From: Planctomycetota bacterium
GTDB lineage: Bacteria > Planctomycetota > UBA1135 > GCA-002686595
Assembly: GCA_016795205.1 (NCBI GenBank)
Contig: JAEUHZ010000002.1
Span: forward strand, 1-44,427
Reading direction: 5' to 3'
Length of the DNA stretch: 44,427 nucleotides
The stretch's first letter is position 1, and each line of letters opens with the position of its first letter. Positions 33,622 through 44,233 of the stretch are shown here, in pieces. The position numbers and the translations under genes were made by a program. The notes below the pieces were generated by a model, which was given only the letters and a program-made list of their open reading frames with translations, ran no database searches and was not told the origin of the DNA.

Positions 33622-36600
33622 TCAGCGCGGATTGCCCGTCAGGACCCAGCCGGCCCAGTCGACGAGCGAAGCCTCGATCCCGACCCCGCGGCCGTGCGGC
33701 CAGCGCAATGCGAGCTTCGCATCCCACAGCGCGCGCGCGGGGGAAGCCCCGTGCTCCCACAGCCGCGTGTAGAACGCCTGCATCAACTCGCTCGTGGCTT
33801 CGTCGGGGACCTCGAACAGGGAGGTCACCACCGAGTTCGCGCCGGCCATGAGCAGCGCTTGCTGGAGGGAGGCAACGCCCTGACCCTCGCCTTCGACTCC
33901 CAAGTGCGTTTCGCAGGCGCTCAACACCGCGAGCTCGACACCGCGCAGGTCGAGCGCGGCGATCTCATCGGCGGTCACGAGCCCATGGCGCTGGCCCGGG
34001 ACACCCACGGAACGGTTGGCGCCCGCGAACGCCAAGCCGCACAGCAGCAGCGGAGAGCGCTCCCGGATCGAGGCCGAGCGGTCGAGTCGTGCACCGAGGC
34101 CGCTGTGCAGGTCCAACGCGACCGACTCGCGCTCCGTGCCGAACAGCTCGGGCGCGAACCAGCCGTGCGTCGCGACGTGCAGCCAGCGGGCAGACTCGGC
34201 CTCCAGCAGGAACCGCTCGGAAGTGGCCTCCCTACCGGCGAGCACGAGCGTCGGTCCGGAGCCGCGTCGCGCATGGAGGCTGGCGATGCCTTCGACCTCG
34301 ACGCGCGTGCCCGGCAACGGCGCGAAGGCGCGCGTCACCAGCGCGCCGCGCGCATCGCCCCCGGGCGCGGACACGGCCGCCGTGCCCGGGGCCCAGGCCT
34401 CGACCGCGTAGTCGACGGCGCCGACCGCCACGAGCCGGTCGGCGCCCGCGGGGCGCTGTCCCGGCGTCAACCAGGCTGCCAGGCTCGTCGCGACCTCGAC
34501 CTCGAAGCGATCGCCCACACGCTCGGTCGCGCCGGATTCGTCGCGCGCCAGAGGCAAGGCGTCCCACGCGACGCGGTGGAGCGGACCGTCGAGCAGCAGC
34601 ACGAGCTTGCGCGCCTGGGGCGCGGCGGCCAGCACGCGCGCCAGGACCACGTCGCGCAGGCGGGCTCCGAGCAGGTCCGGGTCGGGCTCGGCGTCGGGCG
34701 CGGCGGGCTGCGCCAAGCCGCGAGCGGGCACCAGGCTGGCGGCCACGCCAGCGGCCCAGGCTGCGACCAACGCGCCGATCGGTTCAGCGAGTCCCAGGTC
34801 GATGGAGTGGAGCTGTCCCAAACCGCACAGGACGTGGACATGCAGGCGTGTCTCGCCGGAGCTCTCGGCCTCCGCGAAGCGCGCGGCGCGGTGGATTCGG
34901 AACGCGGCGATCGCGCCGTCCTGGCCCAGGGCCCGGGAGAGTTCGCCGAGGGATGGCAACCCCAGGGGCGGCGCGGCTTCGCCGCGGGCCTCGCGCGCCG
35001 CAGCTCGCGCCAGCAAGGCCGTCTCGGCGCGCTCGCGCCCACCGCGGACGCGGTCGAGCTCGGACTGCGGCGCGCCGGCCGCGGCGAGATCCGCGAGCTC
35101 GCGGCTGGCGCGGCGCACGAGCAGGCGCAGCTCGTCGTCGCGCGGGTCGCGCCCAGACGCTCGCAGGCGGCGTGCGCTGGTCACGGCCGCGGAGCGCACC
35201 GCTTCCGAGAAAGCGAAGGCCAGCTCGGAAGCCTCGGCGTCGGGCGCGAAGACCCCCGCGCCGGCCGCGAGCTCGAAGGCGGCCCCGATCTGCGCAGCAC
35301 TGCGCGCGCCGCGCTCCATGACCTCGCGGGGAGAGGCGGCTCCCCAGAGATCCTGCGTGGCCACCACGCCGGCGCGCACGAAGTCCCGTGACGCCGCGGC
35401 GAAACGCGCAGCCGCCTCCGGATCGGGCAGCGCGACCTCCGGAGTGCGGCGGCGCGCGACCTCCTCGAGCACCTCACCGCGTGCGACGGCGAGCAAGGCT
35501 CGCACGAGCGCGGGATGTCCCGGCGCGAGCCGCGCCCGCCGCTGCTCCAGGACGCGTTGCTCGAGGGCCCGCGCGGCCGCGTGCTGCTCCTCGCCGCGCA
35601 AGGCCTGCGCGAGCAAGGCCTCCGCGGTCTCGCGGTAGGGGTGGTCCGCCGCGAGCTGGGTCTCGGGCGCCGCCAGTGCGGCCTCGAGCTGCGCACGCGC
35701 CGTGCGCGCGTCACCCGCCCGCAGTCGGTTCCCGGCCAGGCTGACGCGCGCCTCGAAGACGTCGGGATGGCCCGCCGGCCGCGTGCGCTCGCGGCTTTCC
35801 AGCGCGAGCGCGATGAGCTCGCGAGCGGACTCCAGGTCGCCTGCTGCCTGCAACGACGCTGCCGCTTCGAGTCGCGCCGCCGCGACGTCGGGATGATCCG
35901 CAGGGCGCGTGCTGGTCGCGATCTCGAGCTGGCGCTCGCGGATGGCCCGTGCGCCCTGCAGGTCACCGACTTCCTGGAGGAGGGTCGCCAAGCCGGCGCT
36001 GTAGGTGCGCACGTCGACGTCGTCCTCGGGACGGGTGGCGAGCGCTCCGGCGACGGCTTCGCGCGCCAGGGCCAGCGCCCGATCGGTCTCGCCCAGCACC
36101 GCCAGGGAGATGGCCAGGTTGTGGCGTGCGCGCAGGGCCTCGGCATGGCCCTCGGGCAGGAAGCGGACGGCAATGTCCAAGGCCTCCTCGCGCAAGGCCC
36201 GCGCCTCCACCAGCTCTCCGAGCTCGTACTTCGCGTTGCCGAGCGACACGAGCGCGCCGTGTCGCAGAGGGTGCTGAGGAGGCAGCTTGCGCGCCAAGAC
36301 CTCGAAGGCCGGCTCGATGAGCTCCAGCGCGCGCGCTGGTTCTCCCATGCGCATGCACGACACGGCCAGGTTGAGGCGCATGACCTGCAGGTCGACGTCG
36401 TCGGGCGAGCGTCGCGCGAGCTCCTCTTCCAAGACCTCCTCGCCGATGCGCCGCGCGGCGGCGAGGTCCCCCTGCACGCGCAGGATCAGGCTGAGCGATT
36501 CGCGCGTCGAGGTGATCGCTGGATGTCCCGCTGGCAGTCCCGCTTGCTGATCGGCGAGCAACCGCTCGAGCTGCAAGCGTGCCCCCTCGTAGTCGCCCAA

Positions 36601-37779
36601 CTCGCGCAGCGTGCGCGCCAGGTTCGTCCGCGAGCGGGCCACTTCGGGATGGTGACCCGGCAGGCGAGCCTCGCGTGCGCGCAGCACGGCCTCTTCGATC
36701 TCGCGCGCCGCGACGTGGTCTCCCAACCCCGAGAGCGCGTTCGCCAGGTTCATCCGTGCGACCTGGAGCTGAGCGTCGTCCTCGCCGCGAGTCGCGGAGA
36801 GGATCCGGACGCTCTCTCGAAACAGGTCCTGGGCGCCATTCAGGTCGCCCAGCATCGCGCGGGTCACCGCGGCGTTCGAACGGACACGCAGCAGCAGCTC
36901 GTGTCCGTCGGGCAGCGTGCGCGACAAGGACTCGAGCGCGAGCTCGCCCAGGACGCGCGCACCCTCCAGGTCGCCGCGCACCTTGCGCATCACCGCGACT
37001 TGGTCGCGCGCGTTCTGCAGCACGACGTCATCCGGGTCGCGCGTCGCCTCGAGCACCGCCAACGCGGGTTCCGCCAGCGCGGAGGCCGCCTCCAGCGCGT
37101 CCGTGCGCGCCAGCACGACGGCCAGGTCGATGCGGCACTGCTGGACATCGGCGTGGCTCTCCGGGAGCGTCGCCTCGCGCCAATCGAGGACGAGTCGCAG
37201 CGCAGGCGCCCCGGCCTCGAGGAAGCCGTGCTGCTGGGCAACGCCTGCCAGGCGTTCCAGGGTCAGCGCTGCCAGCTCGCTGGCGATGCTCCCGCCGAAG
37301 CCCGCGACGGCCGCCTGGATTCGGCCTCGCGTTGCGGCAGCGCTGCCTCCGCGCTCCAACTCCTCGAGCAGGATCCGCGCCTCACGACACGCCAGCTCTT
37401 CCTCGGCGCTCGGCGGCGGCAGCGGAACCACACGGAACTGCAGCTCGCCCGCGGACAGGGCGGCCTTCGACAGCGCGCGCAGCCGGACGCGCGGTCCCGA
37501 TGCGCTGAGGATGCGCACGCAGGGAACGGGACGCCCGCCCGAGTCGTCGTCCTCGGCCAGCACCTCGCCTGCGAGGCTCTCGACCACCAGGCGCGTGTCG
37601 AAGGAGGCCTCCACCCACACCTGCCACGCGAGTGCCTCCGGCAGATCGACCTCGACGGCAGCGCCCTCGCCGGGCACCTGCGCTGCGATCCGCAGGCCGC
37701 GGGTGACGGTAGTCTGCGGGCCGGCCGCGGGGGTCTGGCAGAAGAGCGCGAAGAGGAGCCAGGCTGCGAGCGGCACCAT
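33622..37779 (-). CDS. Exported TPR-CHAT protein (caspase-like peptidase domain)
   Basis: A 1385-residue protein. The ATG at 37777-37779 gives a signal peptide (VPLAAWLLFALFCQTPAAG). Residues about 25-125 are a PPC-like beta-domain (VEVDLPEALAWQVWVEASFDTRL). Residues about 150-900 contain many 42-residue kinesin-light-chain-type TPR repeats, marked by recurring LP-x-x-HP and LA-x-x-LR-x-x-GD patterns. Residues about 1050-1385 are a CHAT domain: H1205 in WLHVATHGWF and C1289 in LAVLSACETHLG form the caspase-like dyad, followed by GANSVVTSLFEVPDEAT. Cytoplasmic CHAT proteins act in gasdermin and type III-E CRISPR immunity; a signal peptide suggests an envelope role here. No gasdermin or CRISPR gene is nearby. 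Frame continuation to 38661 is a shadow. Confidence 0.9.
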   Translation of the reverse strand: MVPLAAWLLFALFCQTPAAGPQTTVTRGLRIAAQVPGEGAAVEVDLPEALAWQVWVEASFDTRLVVESLAGEVLAEDDDSGGRPVPCVRILSASGPRVRLRALSKAALSAGELQFRVVPLPPPSAEEELACREARILLEELERGGSAAATRGRIQAAVAGFGGSIASELAALTLERLAGVAQQHGFLEAGAPALRLVLDWREATLPESHADVQQCRIDLAVVLARTDALEAASALAEPALAVLEATRDPDDVVLQNARDQVAVMRKVRGDLEGARVLGELALESLSRTLPDGHELLLRVRSNAAVTRAMLGDLNGAQDLFRESVRILSATRGEDDAQLQVARMNLANALSGLGDHVAAREIEEAVLRAREARLPGHHPEVARSRTNLARTLRELGDYEGARLQLERLLADQQAGLPAGHPAITSTRESLSLILRVQGDLAAARRIGEEVLEEELARRSPDDVDLQVMRLNLAVSCMRMGEPARALELIEPAFEVLARKLPPQHPLRHGALVSLGNAKYELGELVEARALREEALDIAVRFLPEGHAEALRARHNLAISLAVLGETDRALALAREAVAGALATRPEDDVDVRTYSAGLATLLQEVGDLQGARAIRERQLEIATSTRPADHPDVAAARLEAAASLQAAGDLESARELIALALESRERTRPAGHPDVFEARVSLAGNRLRAGDARTARAQLEAALAAPETQLAADHPYRETAEALLAQALRGEEQHAAARALEQRVLEQRRARLAPGHPALVRALLAVARGEVLEEVARRRTPEVALPDPEAAARFAAASRDFVRAGVVATQDLWGAASPREVMERGARSAAQIGAAFELAAGAGVFAPDAEASELAFAFSEAVRSAAVTSARRLRASGRDPRDDELRLLVRRASRELADLAAAGAPQSELDRVRGGRERAETALLARAAAREARGEAAPPLGLPSLGELSRALGQDGAIAAFRIHRAARFAEAESSGETRLHVHVLCGLGQLHSIDLGLAEPIGALVAAWAAGVAASLVPARGLAQPAAPDAEPDPDLLGARLRDVVLARVLAAAPQARKLVLLLDGPLHRVAWDALPLARDESGATERVGDRFEVEVATSLAAWLTPGQRPAGADRLVAVGAVDYAVEAWAPGTAAVSAPGGDARGALVTRAFAPLPGTRVEVEGIASLHARRGSGPTLVLAGREATSERFLLEAESARWLHVATHGWFAPELFGTERESVALDLHSGLGARLDRSASIRERSPLLLCGLAFAGANRSVGVPGQRHGLVTADEIAALDLRGVELAVLSACETHLGVEGEGQGVASLQQALLMAGANSVVTSLFEVPDEATSELMQAFYTRLWEHGASPARALWDAKLALRWPHGRGVGIEASLVDWAGWVLTGNPR

Positions 37780-38104
37780 GCCGGCGAGTCTAGCCAGGAT
37801 GTCCTCATGCGCCACGCGGGTGCGGGGCCGCGGCAGTCGCGGGCTCGCTGCGGATCCCAGGGTCAGGGGGCGCGGTTCGAGCTGACCGGGGGCCGCGGTC
37901 GGCTGCCGAGCTGGGGCGTGGAGGTCGCGGATCACGCGCACGTCGAGCGTCGCGCGATCCGCGTAGGGTCGTGAACGGCGACCTGCTGCGTGCCCTCGAC
38001 GCGGCTCGACGCAGCATCGCGCGCCTGAGCCTCGTGAAAGAGGAGCCCTGCGCGACAGTGCGTAGCAGTTCGTCGCGGGACGGAGCGTAGGCTGTTGGCT
38101 CGCG
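37780..38104. other. Divergent intergenic region between TPR-CHAT and antiporter genes
   Basis: 325 bases with no recognisable gene. It must carry the promoters of the TPR-CHAT gene (-) and the antiporter gene (+), but I cannot place -35/-10 boxes with confidence. A short direct repeat CTCGACGC occurs twice near 37995-38010. No long inverted repeat was noticed. Confidence 0.4.
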
Positions 38105-39793
<1,689 letters not shown>

Positions 39794-39854
39794 GATCGTC
39801 CCGGCCGCACGGGCTCGCTCCAACCCCCGGATCCGAATCCCGTCCCTCACGACC

Positions 39855-41000
39855 ATGAAGCGACCGTTGCGCATCCTGCTCGTCCTGCTGGTCGTCGCCG
39901 CCGGGCTCTGGCTCTTCCGCGCGCGCCTCTTCGGCGCAGAAGCCGTGGCGGTTCGCACCGCACGCGTCGCGCGCGGCGTCGTCGAGGAGAGCGTCACGAA
40001 CTCCAAGGCCGGCACGGTCGAGGCCCGGCGCCGCTCCAAGCTGTCGCCTGGCACCAGCGGCGTCGTGGCCGAGGTGCGCGTCGAGCGTGGGCAGCGCGTG
40101 GCGCAGGGCGAGGCCCTGGTCGTCCTGGCCGACGATGCCCAGCGCGCGCAACTGCTCCTGGCCCAGCGCGCGCTGGAGGTCGCCGAGGCCACCCACGTGC
40201 GCGCCTGCATCGCCGCGGAACGGGCGGAGCGCGAGCTCTCGCGCAACCAGGACCTGGCCGAGAAGGGCATCGTCTCGGGCGACGCGCTGGATCAGCTCGC
40301 CAGCTCGCGCGACCTGGCCCGCGCCAGTTGCTCCGTGGTCGCGGCCGAGGTCGAGCACGCGCGCGCGGCGGTCGTCGCCGCGCAGACGGAGCTCGACAAG
40401 ACCATCCTGCGCTCCCCGTTCGACGGCATCGTGGCCGAGGTTCCGGTCCAGCTCGGCGAGTGGGCCACGCCGTCCGTCGCGTTGGTGGCCGCTCCGCACG
40501 CCGTGGACGTGATCGATCCGGCCTCGATCTACATCGCGGCGCCGATGGACGAGGTCGACTCCGAGCGCCTCGCGGTCGGGCTCGCGACCAAGGTCACGCT
40601 CGACGCCTTCCCGGGCCGCGCCTTCGCGGGCCGCGTCGTGCGCGTCGCGCCCTACGTCCTCGACCTGGAGAGCCAGAACCGGACGGTCGAGATCGAGGTC
40701 GAGCTGGACGATGTCGACTTCGGCGCGCGGCTCCTGCCGGGCACCTCGGCCGATGTCGAGGTCGTGCTGCGCACGCGCACGGACGTGCCGCGCATCCCGA
40801 CCGGCGCGCTGCTCGAGGGCGGGCGCGTGCTGGTCCTCCAGGACGGGCGCCTGATCGAGCGGCAGATCGTCGCCGGGCTGCGCAACTGGGATTGGACCGA
40901 GGTCGTCTCCGGCCTGGCGGAGGGAGACGCAGTCGTCGTGAGCCTGGATTCCGCCGCGGTGCGCGCCGGCGCGCGCGCGGTGCTCAAGGACCCGCCGTGA
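39855..41000 (+). CDS. HlyD/MacA-type periplasmic adaptor (membrane fusion) protein
   Basis: A 381-residue adaptor subunit of a tripartite-type ABC efflux system. An N-terminal signal anchor (LRILLVLLVVAAGLWLF) is followed by the first lipoyl half (LSPGTSGVVAEVRVERGQRVAQGEALVVL near residue 57). A long alpha-helical hairpin spans about residues 90-180 (ELSRNQDLAEKGIVSGDALDQLASS). The second lipoyl half is KTILRSPFDGIVAEVPVQLGEW. Beta-barrel and membrane-proximal domains close the protein (RIPTGALLEGGRVLVLQDG). It starts the operon adaptor-ATPase-permease-permease; its stop overlaps the GTG of the ATPase gene. It should link the inner-membrane permeases to an outer-membrane channel, which is not in view. 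Confidence 0.92.
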   Translation: MKRPLRILLVLLVVAAGLWLFRARLFGAEAVAVRTARVARGVVEESVTNSKAGTVEARRRSKLSPGTSGVVAEVRVERGQRVAQGEALVVLADDAQRAQLLLAQRALEVAEATHVRACIAAERAERELSRNQDLAEKGIVSGDALDQLASSRDLARASCSVVAAEVEHARAAVVAAQTELDKTILRSPFDGIVAEVPVQLGEWATPSVALVAAPHAVDVIDPASIYIAAPMDEVDSERLAVGLATKVTLDAFPGRAFAGRVVRVAPYVLDLESQNRTVEIEVELDDVDFGARLLPGTSADVEVVLRTRTDVPRIPTGALLEGGRVLVLQDGRLIERQIVAGLRNWDWTEVVSGLAEGDAVVVSLDSAAVRAGARAVLKDPP

Positions 41001-41722
41001 TCCGCCTGGTCGACGTCTGGCGCAGCTACAGCCTCGGAGGGCAGGAGCTGCACGCTCTGGCGGGCGTGACGGAGGACGTGCTGGACGGCGAGCACGTGGC
41101 CGTGATGGGACCTTCCGGCTCGGGCAAGTCGACGCTGCTCAACGTGATCGGCCTGCTCGACCGGCCGACGCGCGGGCGGTACGAGCTCGACGGCCGCGAG
41201 GTGTCGGATCTCGACGACGCCGAGCTCTCGCGCGTGCGCCGCGACCGCGTCGGGCACGTGTTCCAGGCCTACCACCTCGTCGCGCGGCTCGACGCGCAAC
41301 GCAACGTCGAGCTGCCGATGCTCTTCGCCGGCGTGCCCCGCGCCGAGCGGCACGAGCGGGCCCGGGCGGCGCTCGCCGAGGTGGGGCTCGCGAAACGCTC
41401 CGGACACCGGCCGTCGGAGCTGTCGGGTGGCGAGCGCCAGCGCGTGGCGATCGCGCGCGCCACCGTGCTGAGGCCCACGGTCATCCTGGCCGACGAACCG
41501 ACCGGCAATCTCGATCGCGCCGCGGGCCAGCAGGTGCTCGAGCTGCTCGAGCGCCTGAACCACGGCGGCACGACGCTGATGGTCGTGACGCACGACCTCG
41601 ACGTGGCGCGCCGCGCACGCCGCGTGCTGATCCTGGAGGACGGGCGCGTCGTGAACCGGCTCGCGGGTCACGAGCTGAAGAGCCTGGCCGAGGCCCTGGC
41701 AGCGAAGCGCGTCGAGCCGTGA
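40997..41722 (+). CDS. ABC transporter ATP-binding protein (MacB/LolD group)
   Basis: A 241-residue ATPase beginning at a GTG (40997-40999) that overlaps the adaptor's stop as GTGA. Walker A is GPSGSGKSTLLNVIG near residue 38. The Q-loop is VGHVFQAYHLV, the signature LSGGERQRVAIARA, Walker B VILADEPTGNLD, and the switch histidine lies in VVTHDLDVA. It groups with ATPases that serve MacB/FtsX-type permeases. Its own stop overlaps the first permease start (GTGA at 41719-41722). With one ATPase gene and two permease genes, a complex of two ATPase copies with a permease heterodimer is the simplest reading. Confidence 0.95.
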   Translation: MIRLVDVWRSYSLGGQELHALAGVTEDVLDGEHVAVMGPSGSGKSTLLNVIGLLDRPTRGRYELDGREVSDLDDAELSRVRRDRVGHVFQAYHLVARLDAQRNVELPMLFAGVPRAERHERARAALAEVGLAKRSGHRPSELSGGERQRVAIARATVLRPTVILADEPTGNLDRAAGQQVLELLERLNHGGTTLMVVTHDLDVARRARRVLILEDGRVVNRLAGHELKSLAEALAAKRVEP

Positions 41723-42918
41723 GGATGACCGATGCATTCGGCTTCGCGGCCGCGGCGCTCTCGACGCAGCGCCGGCGCACGCTGTTGTCGCTCCTGGGCG
41801 TCACGATCGGCGTGGCGGCCGTGGTGCTGCTGACGGCCTTGGGCGAGGGCGCGCGCGGCTTCGTCGCCGCGCAGTTCGAGGGCATCGGTGCCAACGTGTT
41901 GGCGGTGGCACCCGGTCGCGTGAAGACCGGTGGAGTCCCGGCCTTCGGGCACACGACCACGGATCTCTCGATCGCGGACGCCGTGGCCCTGCGCCGCGCC
42001 CTGCCGCACGCGCGCGCCGCGGCACCCTTGGTCGTGGGGGTCGACGAGGTGGCCCACGGCGCGCGGGCGCGCAGCGCCATGCTGCTCGGGACGACCGCGG
42101 ACATGCGCACGATCCGCGGGCTGGAGCTGGCCTCCGGCGCCTTCTTGCCCGAGGGCGACTGGGACCGCGGAGCGAACGTCGCGGTCCTCGGCGCGCGCAC
42201 GGCGGCCGAGCTGTTCCCCGGTACCAGCCCGCTGGGGGCGCAGGTGCGCGTGGGCGACTGGCGCCTGCGCGTGGTGGGGGTGCTGCGTCCGCGCGGATTG
42301 CACATGGGCGCCGATCTCGACGAGGCCGTGTTCGTCCCGGTCGCGACCGCCATGCGCATGCTCGACCGGCGTTCGCTGTTCCGGGTGTTGCTCATGCTGC
42401 GCTCGCCCGACGAGCTCGAAGCCGCGCGCGCCACGGCCGACCGGCTGCTCGTCGAGCGGCACGGTCGCGAGGACTTCACGCTGATCACGCCCGACGCCAT
42501 CGTGGCGGCGCTGCAGGGGATCCTGACCGTCCTGACCCTGGCGCTGGCGGGGATCGCGGCGATTTCGCTGTGCGTGGCGGGGGTCGGGATCATGAACGTG
42601 ATGCTCGTCTCGGTGTCGGAGCGGCGCGCCGAGATCGGCCTGCTCAAGGCGGTGGGAGCCGGCCGCGGGCAGGTCGTGCGGCTGTTCCTCGTCGAGGCGG
42701 CCCTGATCGCCGGAGCGGGCGGCGTGCTGGGGGCTGCGCTGGGCTGGGCGCTGGCGGGCGCGGTGCGCGGCCTCTTCCCGCAGTTCCCGGCCGAGCCGCC
42801 GGCTTGGGCCGTGGGCGCCGCCCTGAGCGTCTCGCTCTTGGTGGGCCTCGCAGCCGGAGCCTGGCCGGCACGAGCGGCGGCGCGCCTCGATCCCGTGGCC
42901 GCGCTCGCGAGGAGGTGA
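41719..42918 (+). CDS. MacB-like ABC permease, first of two paralogues
   Basis: A 399-residue permease with the MacB/FtsX layout: one N-terminal helix (LLSLLGVTIGVAAVVLLTALG), a periplasmic MacB_PCD-type domain (about 45-260), then three C-terminal helices of the FtsX domain. These contain LAGIAAISLCVAGVGIMNVMLVSV followed by SERRAEIGLLKAVGAGRGQV, the cytoplasmic coupling segment. The start is probably the GTG at 41719 coupled to the ATPase stop; an ATG two codons later is an alternative. The first 40 residues are strikingly like those of the next gene (both have GEGARGFVAAQF), so the two arose by duplication, but their periplasmic domains have diverged. Confidence 0.93.
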   Translation: MRMTDAFGFAAAALSTQRRRTLLSLLGVTIGVAAVVLLTALGEGARGFVAAQFEGIGANVLAVAPGRVKTGGVPAFGHTTTDLSIADAVALRRALPHARAAAPLVVGVDEVAHGARARSAMLLGTTADMRTIRGLELASGAFLPEGDWDRGANVAVLGARTAAELFPGTSPLGAQVRVGDWRLRVVGVLRPRGLHMGADLDEAVFVPVATAMRMLDRRSLFRVLLMLRSPDELEAARATADRLLVERHGREDFTLITPDAIVAALQGILTVLTLALAGIAAISLCVAGVGIMNVMLVSVSERRAEIGLLKAVGAGRGQVVRLFLVEAALIAGAGGVLGAALGWALAGAVRGLFPQFPAEPPAWAVGAALSVSLLVGLAAGAWPARAAARLDPVAALARR

Positions 42919-42921
42919 GGC

Positions 42922-44121
42922 GTGCGGGCGTCGGAACTGGTTGCCTTCGCTCTGACCGCCCTGCGCGAGCACAAGCTGCGCAGCGTCCTGTCGATGCTGG
43001 GCATCGCGATCGGCGTCGCCGCAGTGGTGCTCCTGACCTCCGTGGGCGAGGGCGCCCGCGGGTTCGTGGCGGCCCAGTTCTCCCAGTTCGGCACGAACCT
43101 CATGCAGGTCACGCCGGGCCGCCTGGAGACGGCCGGCATCCCCGGGATGCTGGGTGGATCGACGCGCAAGCTGACGTTCGAGGACGCCGAGGCGCTGCGG
43201 CGCGTGCGCGGCGTGCGCCGGGTGGTGCCGACGATCGTGGGGCAGGGCGCCGTGCAAGCCGCAGGACGCTCGCGTGACGTGTACGTGCTCGCCACGACCT
43301 CGGAGGCACCCGAGGCGTGGCGACTCTCCGTGCGGCGCGGTGTCTTCCTGGCGGGCTCCGACCCGACACGCTCGGGAAGCGGAGCCGTCCTGGGGCCCAA
43401 GCTCGCGCGTGAGCTGTTCGGTGACGGGGACGCCTACGGTGCGTGGGTCCGGATCGCCGGCGCCCGGCTGCGCGTCGTGGGCATCATGGAGTCCAAGGGC
43501 GAGATGCTGGCGTTCGACCTCGACGACGTGGCCTACGTCGACCTGGCGACGGGGATGCGCATCTTCGACACGGACGAGCTGTCCGAGATCGACGTCGAGT
43601 TCGACCCCGGCGTGGGCTCGGAGGCCGTCGTGGCGGGCGTCTCGCGCGTGCTGCGCGAGCGCCACGGCCGCGAGGACTTCACGGTCACGACGCAGGCCGC
43701 CATGCTCGAGACCTTCGACGCCGTGTTGCGCGCCGTGACCACGGGTGTGGCCGCGATCGGCGGCATCTCGTTGCTCGTGGGCGCGATCGGCGTGCTGACG
43801 ATCCTGTGGATCGCGGTCGGGGAGCGCACGCACGAGATCGGGCTCCTGCGCGCGCTGGGCGCGACGCGCACGACGATCCTGTGGCTCTTCCTGGCCGAAT
43901 CGGCCGTCCTCGCGGGCCTGGGCGGGGCAGCCGGGCTGGCGTTGGGCTACGGCGCGGCGGGAGCGCTGCAGCTGGCGGTCCCGGCGCTCCCGCTCCAGGC
44001 CTCGCCCGGGTTCGCCGCTGCGGGGCTCGCCGTCAGCGTGCTCACCGGCCTGGTCGCCGGCGCCGCACCTGCGCGGCGCGCCGCGCGGCTCGATCCGATC
44101 GAGGCCCTGCGCGCGGAGTGA
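42922..44121 (+). CDS. MacB-like ABC permease, second paralogue
   Basis: A 399-residue permease of the same layout as its neighbour: N-terminal helix (SVLSMLGIAIGVAAVVLLTSVG), the shared GEGARGFVAAQF, a periplasmic domain, and a C-terminal FtsX domain (ISLLVGAIGVLTILWIAVGERTHEIGLLRALGATRTTI). The start is a GTG three bases after the stop of the first permease, with GAGGAGGTGAGG at 42910-42921 serving as an excellent ribosome binding site inside the previous stop region. In the C-terminal domain the usual I-M-N-V/I-M motif of MacB proteins is replaced (IGVLTILWIAV), whereas the first paralogue keeps VGIMNVMLV, hinting at different roles in a heterodimer. It ends the efflux operon. Confidence 0.93.
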   Translation: MRASELVAFALTALREHKLRSVLSMLGIAIGVAAVVLLTSVGEGARGFVAAQFSQFGTNLMQVTPGRLETAGIPGMLGGSTRKLTFEDAEALRRVRGVRRVVPTIVGQGAVQAAGRSRDVYVLATTSEAPEAWRLSVRRGVFLAGSDPTRSGSGAVLGPKLARELFGDGDAYGAWVRIAGARLRVVGIMESKGEMLAFDLDDVAYVDLATGMRIFDTDELSEIDVEFDPGVGSEAVVAGVSRVLRERHGREDFTVTTQAAMLETFDAVLRAVTTGVAAIGGISLLVGAIGVLTILWIAVGERTHEIGLLRALGATRTTILWLFLAESAVLAGLGGAAGLALGYGAAGALQLAVPALPLQASPGFAAAGLAVSVLTGLVAGAAPARRAARLDPIEALRAE

Positions 44122-44202
44122 GCCGAAGCTGACCCCGTTCGCTGGACCTTTTCCCGACTTTCCCTGCGACCGGCGGCGCCCATGGCGGTCACCCCCCCGG
44201 GC

Positions 44203-44228
44203 GAGGAGCGCGACTCCTCCCCGAGGAG
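44203..44228 (+). promoter_or_regulatory. Alternative hairpins covering the ribosome binding site of the last gene
   Basis: GAGGAG occurs at 44203-44208 and again at 44223-44228, where it is the Shine-Dalgarno of the gene starting at 44234. CTCCTC at 44214-44219 lies between them and can pair perfectly with either copy (loops of 5 and 3 bases). The two pairings exclude each other, so one masks the ribosome binding site and the other frees it. Chance is possible in GC-rich DNA. Confidence 0.35.
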
Positions 44229-44233
44229 CCCCC

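Noticed and set aside
33622..37779. TPR-CHAT gene as part of a type III-E CRISPR or gasdermin defence island
   Set aside because: No Cas effector, CRISPR array or gasdermin-like gene flanks it, and the protein has a signal peptide; neighbours are an antiporter, a photolyase and a small membrane protein.
35515..37974. 819-codon plus-strand open frame
   Set aside because: Antisense to the TPR array of the TPR-CHAT gene; its apparent repeats mirror the TPR repeats.
41668..43833. 721-codon minus-strand open frame
   Set aside because: Antisense to the two MacB-like permeases, which have clear membrane helices and family motifs.
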